From positions 1 through 42,303 of the forward strand of contig JANQEV010000132.1 of the NCBI GenBank assembly GCA_028278145.1: a stretch of DNA of 42,303 nt, in the 5' to 3' direction. This DNA is from Chromatiales bacterium. GTDB taxonomy: Bacteria; Pseudomonadota; Gammaproteobacteria; Chromatiales; Chromatiaceae. Below are positions 38,732 through 42,303 of this stretch, piece after piece. Under the pieces are notes generated by a model, which saw nothing but the letters and a program-made list of their open reading frames with translations, made no database searches and had not been told where the DNA came from. The translations under genes were made by a program, and so were the position numbers. The first letter of the stretch is position 1. Every line of letters begins with the position of its first letter.

Positions 38732-39073
38732 ATGAATGAAAAACAGGCCGCTAGATTTGAACGCTTTTCCGAAAACTGCCCAGACTGCGGTGGTACTGGG
38801 GAGTTTGAGCGCTTTTATGGTGGAGGGGTCTACCCTTCGACTATCGATTGTGAAAAGTGTCTCGGTAAAGGCCGGCTGGGAAATTGCACCAGTTGCGATG
38901 GTACCGGTGTCATTGTAACCAAGGGAGTGCCTCCAACTGAAGAGCCCTGCCAGGCCTGCCATGGTATTGGTGCCATCGGTGATTGCCCAGACTGTGGCGG
39001 TACCGGGACCCTCTCTGGAGATGCTGACAAGGAGTGTCCCAGCTGCGATGGTTATGGTTTCAAACGCAGTTAG
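38732..39073 (+). CDS. stand-alone DnaJ-type zinc-finger protein (six CxxCxGxG-like motifs)
   Basis: 113 residues composed almost wholly of CxxCxGxG units: CPDCGGTG, CEKCLGKG, CTSCDGTG, CQACHGIG, CPDCGGTG and CPSCDGYG. DnaJ/Hsp40 has four such units binding two zincs; here six could bind three. No J domain or C-terminal substrate domain is present. The CPDCGGTG unit occurs twice, suggesting internal duplication. A role in thiol/disulfide or protein-folding support is possible but unproven. A clear terminator follows, so the gene probably ends the transcript begun upstream. Confidence 0.82.
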   Translation: MNEKQAARFERFSENCPDCGGTGEFERFYGGGVYPSTIDCEKCLGKGRLGNCTSCDGTGVIVTKGVPPTEEPCQACHGIGAIGDCPDCGGTGTLSGDADKECPSCDGYGFKRS

Positions 39074-39100
39074 GTTTTAGCTACAGTTGTCCTAACATCC

Positions 39101-39126
39101 AAAACGGCTCCTTAGGAGCCGTTTTT
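39101..39126 (+). terminator. Rho-independent terminator after the zinc-finger gene
   Basis: AAAACGGCTCC pairs perfectly with GGAGCCGTTTT around a TTA loop, with a run of five T at the 3' end. A classical terminator. Confidence 0.92.
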
Positions 39127-39300
39127 ATATGTGCGCATGCTGGATTCTCCAGTCTCTCTTGATATAAACCACAATGCCTGTGCGGGTATTGACAGCTATC
39201 AATGACTCAGAAAATCACTATATGCTAATGTTCACCCAATTACTTGGTTTTTGCAGCCAAGGTAACTGCCATCCGTTTGGGGAAGCCATAGGTTCCGGAC

Positions 39301-40281
39301 ATGATGCAACATGTAGCCACAGTTTCAGATACTGGAGTTTCAGCTCAAGAGCTGAGGCAGCACCGTATCCGGCTGCGTGACGGTTATGATGGAGATCTGG
39401 ATCAGATTTTGCGTGCCTATCTGGAATATCTGCAGTCTCAATTGTTGGGTGTTAAGGCTGATATGGATATCGGTCAGGTTCAGGAGATGCTGCTTGAGAT
39501 CTCTTCTGTAGTTCAGACTGGCAAGGTAAAGGATAGGAAGGAAGAGTTTAGAGTCTTTGTAAATGGGCTGGTAGATATCTATCGTAATGGATTGTTGGGG
39601 CAGGGCAGTGAGCATTTCCATCATACAGTGGTGGATTATGCGGAACTTCTAAAGTCCATCAGTGGTGAGTTTCCTGAGCATGATTACGATGAGGCGCTAC
39701 AGCAACTCTTCCTCTACATGAACCGGATGTTCGAGCGTCAGCAGAAAGAGTGGGTTGAGATATTGAATAGTATTGTTTCCATGCCTGAGACTATTGGCCT
39801 GGTACAACTGCAAAAGTGTAAATGCTATCCACTAATCAGGGAGTGGGTTGAGGGCGGAGTCCAGAACCTGTTCCAGATCCGTAATGATCTCCAAGCCATG
39901 GTACGTAAGTTGGATATGCGTGAGCAACTAGTCCAACAACAATTAGTACGTCTACAGAACTCTTATCAGAACCGAAGAAGAGCTGGTAACCTGTATCATC
40001 TGAGGCAGGGAAAGACGGCCAGGGCCTTGGTGCTGTTACGCCGCAAGCTGGTAGCCATACAAGGCGAGGCGGTGGAAAAGAGACAGCTAGTCGGTGTAGT
40101 GGATGCCAACATCCAGGAATTTCAGGATCTCATGGCAGCGGCCAGACGTGCTTTTTTTATGCACCTGGTGCCAGTCTGTCCTGCACAGTGGGGATCATCC
40201 CAAGTTCAACAGCACCCAACCTTCACATGGAGCTCTGCCAAGGCAGTAACTGCTATCGATCTGCAGAACGCATCCTCTTAG
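39301..40281 (+). CDS. hypothetical helical protein
   Basis: 326 residues, not recognised. No signal peptide or membrane helix. Much of it is predicted by eye to be helical: long charged amphipathic runs such as DLDQILRAYLEYLQSQLL and REQLVQQQLVRLQNSYQNRRRAG, the latter likely a coiled coil around residues 205-280. The C-terminal 40 residues are less ordered (PAQWGSSQVQQHPTFTW). ATG 39301 and ATG 39304 are both possible starts, with only a weak GGGGAAG upstream. It lies 110 bp before uvrD, but the two need not be functionally linked. Confidence 0.7.
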   Translation: MMQHVATVSDTGVSAQELRQHRIRLRDGYDGDLDQILRAYLEYLQSQLLGVKADMDIGQVQEMLLEISSVVQTGKVKDRKEEFRVFVNGLVDIYRNGLLGQGSEHFHHTVVDYAELLKSISGEFPEHDYDEALQQLFLYMNRMFERQQKEWVEILNSIVSMPETIGLVQLQKCKCYPLIREWVEGGVQNLFQIRNDLQAMVRKLDMREQLVQQQLVRLQNSYQNRRRAGNLYHLRQGKTARALVLLRRKLVAIQGEAVEKRQLVGVVDANIQEFQDLMAAARRAFFMHLVPVCPAQWGSSQVQQHPTFTWSSAKAVTAIDLQNASS

Positions 40282-40391
40282 AGCTTGATTCTCTCCCTAT
40301 GCTGCTGTCTGCAGTTGCAGACTGACGTCTATTTACCCCAACTCGTGCAGCTAGCCATTTTTTTAGGGTCATGCCCTGATAGAATGGACCC

Positions 40392-42303
40392 ATGGATGTT
40401 TCACATATTCTAGATGGCCTGAATGAGGCCCAGCGTGAGGCCGTAACTGCGCCCACGGGCAGTACTCTGGTACTGGCAGGGGCGGGTTCCGGTAAGACTC
40501 GGGTGCTGGTGCACCGTATCGCCTGGTTAACCGGGGTGGAAGGTGCCATGCCCTGGAGCGTGTTGGCGGTAACCTTCACCAACAAGGCCGCCCGTGAGAT
40601 GCGCCATCGCATTGAACATCTACTGGGTCAGCCGGTGGGTGGCATGTGGGTGGGGACATTTCATGGCCTTGCCCATAGACTACTGCGGGCCCACTGGCAG
40701 GATGCTGGTCTGCCCAAGGCGTTTCAGATCCTGGACTCGGATGACCAGCATCGTCTGATCAAGCGCCTCATCCGCGAGATGAATCTGGATGATGCCAAGT
40801 GGCCTCCGCGCCAGGCCCAATGGTTTATCAACTCCCAGAAGGATGAAGGTCGCAGAGCCCAGCACCTGGATGATGGTGGTGATCACTATCAACGGCAGAT
40901 GATTGCTATCTACCGGGCCTACCAGGAGGCCTGTGACCGTTCCGGGGCAGTGGATTTTGCCGAACTACTGTTGCGGGCGCATGAGTTGTTACGGGAGCGG
41001 GCGGATATCCTGCACCACTACCGGGAGCGCTTTGCCCATATCCTGGTGGATGAGTTTCAGGATACCAACTCCATCCAGTATGCCTGGTTAAGGATGCTGT
41101 CGGGAGAGCGCAATAATCTGTTCGTAGTGGGCGATGATGATCAATCCATCTATGGTTGGCGTGGGGCCAAGGTGGAGAACATTCGCCATTTTCAGCGCGA
41201 CTATCCCAATACGGCCATGGTGCGCCTGGAACAGAACTACCGCTCCACGGGTAACATCCTGCAGGCGGCCAATGCCGTAATCTCCAACAACCCGTCGCGC
41301 CTGGGGAAAAATCTGTGGACCGACGGTGATACGGGCGATCCGGTGCGGGTTTATGCCGCCTTCAATGAGGTGGATGAGGCGCGCTTTGTCATCAGCCGCA
41401 TCAGTGATGCCATCGACAGCGGACAGCGGCGTACCGATATCGCCATTCTGTATCGTACTTCGGCCCAGTCACGGCTGTTTGAAGAGGCCCTGTTGCAGGC
41501 TGCCATTCCCTACCGGGTCTATGGCGGGTTGCGGTTCTTTGAACGGGCCGAGATTAAAGACGCCTTGGCCTACATGCGGCTGGTATCCAACCGGGATAGT
41601 GATCCCGCTTTTGAGCGTGCAGTGAATCAGCCGCCACGTGGCATTGGCCCGCGCACCCTGGATGCGCTACGTGCCCATGCGCGGGATTTTGGCTGTTCCC
41701 TGTGGCAGGCCATGGAGGATTTGCTGAAAGGTGGTCAAATGGCGGCCCGCGCCGCCAATGCCCTAAAGGGTTTCCGGGAGCTGATTGAGGAGTTGACCCT
41801 GGAGACTGCAGATATGCAGCTGGCAGATCTGGTGGCACAGGTACTAAACCAGAGTAGGCTGGCGGAGCATTTTAAGAAATCGCGGGACGGTAAAGGTCAG
41901 GACCGGATTGAAAACCTGGAGGAATTGGTGAATGCAGCGCGTCAGTTTGACGACATATCCATGGATTTAGAGCAGGCGGATAATATAGCTGCTGGGTCTG
42001 AAGCACTGGAGGAGATGAGCGAGCTGGATGCATTTCTATCTCATGCCGCATTGGAGGCGGGGGAGACCCAGGCCGGGGAGTATGAGGAGAGTGTGCAGCT
42101 CATGACCCTGCATTCGGCCAAGGGTCTGGAGTTTCCGCTGGTGTTCCTGGCTGGTATGGAGGAAAACCTGTTTCCGCACCGTATGTCCGCCGAAGAGCCG
42201 GGTCGCCTGGAGGAAGAGCGCCGGCTCTGCTATGTGGGTATCACCCGCGCCATGGAAAGACTGGTGATGACCTACGCCGAAACCCGTCGCCTGCATGGTA
42301 TGG
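40392..42303 (+). CDS. uvrD: DNA helicase II UvrD (3' end outside window)
   Basis: The reading frame is open from ATG 40392 to the window edge (637 codons); UvrD is usually about 720 residues, so roughly 80-90 are missing. It is a superfamily 1A 3'-5' helicase for nucleotide-excision and mismatch repair. Seen in order: Q motif LNEAQREAV, Walker A AGAGSGKT, motif Ia TFTNKAAREM, Walker B LVDEFQDTN, motif III VVGDDDQSIYGWRGA, motif IV QNYRS, motif V LMTLHSAKGLEF and motif VI YVGITRAMERL. Rep is the other candidate, but GDDDQSIYGWRGA and length favour UvrD. I see no LexA box upstream. Confidence 0.95.
   Translation, partial: MDVSHILDGLNEAQREAVTAPTGSTLVLAGAGSGKTRVLVHRIAWLTGVEGAMPWSVLAVTFTNKAAREMRHRIEHLLGQPVGGMWVGTFHGLAHRLLRAHWQDAGLPKAFQILDSDDQHRLIKRLIREMNLDDAKWPPRQAQWFINSQKDEGRRAQHLDDGGDHYQRQMIAIYRAYQEACDRSGAVDFAELLLRAHELLRERADILHHYRERFAHILVDEFQDTNSIQYAWLRMLSGERNNLFVVGDDDQSIYGWRGAKVENIRHFQRDYPNTAMVRLEQNYRSTGNILQAANAVISNNPSRLGKNLWTDGDTGDPVRVYAAFNEVDEARFVISRISDAIDSGQRRTDIAILYRTSAQSRLFEEALLQAAIPYRVYGGLRFFERAEIKDALAYMRLVSNRDSDPAFERAVNQPPRGIGPRTLDALRAHARDFGCSLWQAMEDLLKGGQMAARAANALKGFRELIEELTLETADMQLADLVAQVLNQSRLAEHFKKSRDGKGQDRIENLEELVNAARQFDDISMDLEQADNIAAGSEALEEMSELDAFLSHAALEAGETQAGEYEESVQLMTLHSAKGLEFPLVFLAGMEENLFPHRMSAEEPGRLEEERRLCYVGITRAMERLVMTYAETRRLHGM

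Noticed and set aside
41632-41645. Third parS candidate (GCCACGTGGC) in uvrD
   Set aside because: It shares only the CCACGTGG centre; the flanking TT/AA bases needed for ParB recognition are missing.

Overview
This window is the replication-origin region of a bacterial chromosome, almost certainly a gammaproteobacterium. Leftward genes (gyrB, recF, dnaN, dnaA) and rightward genes (rpmH, rnpA, yidC, mnmE ... mnmG, rsmG, parA, parB, atpIBEFHAGDC, glmU, glmS, uvrD) diverge from the dnaA/rpmH interval. This is the Pseudomonas/Chromatiales-type order, and oriC is best placed at about 8773-9164. No 16S rRNA gene is present, so genus cannot be fixed. The moderate GC, ovothiol genes and carbonic-anhydrase-like gene would suit a marine or sulfur-oxidising gammaproteobacterium, but that is inference.

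Layout. 1-2527: a Tat-exported ABC-type binding protein and a 1.1-kb non-coding stretch with clustered GTAACAC/GTGTTAC palindromes. 2528-8772: gyrB-recF-dnaN-dnaA on the minus strand, with two perfect parS-like palindromes inside recF and DnaA boxes on both sides of dnaA. 9165-12851: rpmH, rnpA, yidC, mnmE; yidD is missing from its usual place. 12852-20704: a 7.9-kb accessory interval splitting the usual mnmE-mnmG neighbourhood. It holds an AT-rich DUF1963 gene followed by a textbook attC site (a lone integron cassette with no integrase here), a minus-strand gene that looks like a zeta-class (cadmium-type) carbonic anhydrase, three small unassigned or envelope genes, and an overlapping ovoA-ovoB pair for ovothiol synthesis. 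20705-26587: mnmG-rsmG, an OmpA-like protein, a zinc-ribbon protein, parA and parB. 26697-33745: a complete F1Fo ATP synthase operon with a clear promoter. 34080-42303: an SlyD-like isomerase, glmU-glmS, a lytic transglycosylase lipoprotein, a six-motif DnaJ-type zinc protein, an unassigned helical protein and the first 637 codons of uvrD.

Three intergenic elements with terminal inverted repeats (20370-20643, 25520-25668, 33746-34010) look like small non-autonomous repeats; the middle one is a run of five hairpins between parA and parB. ParA/ParB, about 19 kb to the right, would act on the parS sites in recF, so origin, segregation sites and segregation proteins all lie in this window.

The least expected content is the zeta-type carbonic-anhydrase-like protein beside a solitary integron cassette. 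The strongest structural signals are the attC fold, the two parS sites that reuse the same RecF peptide, and the hairpin array between parA and parB.
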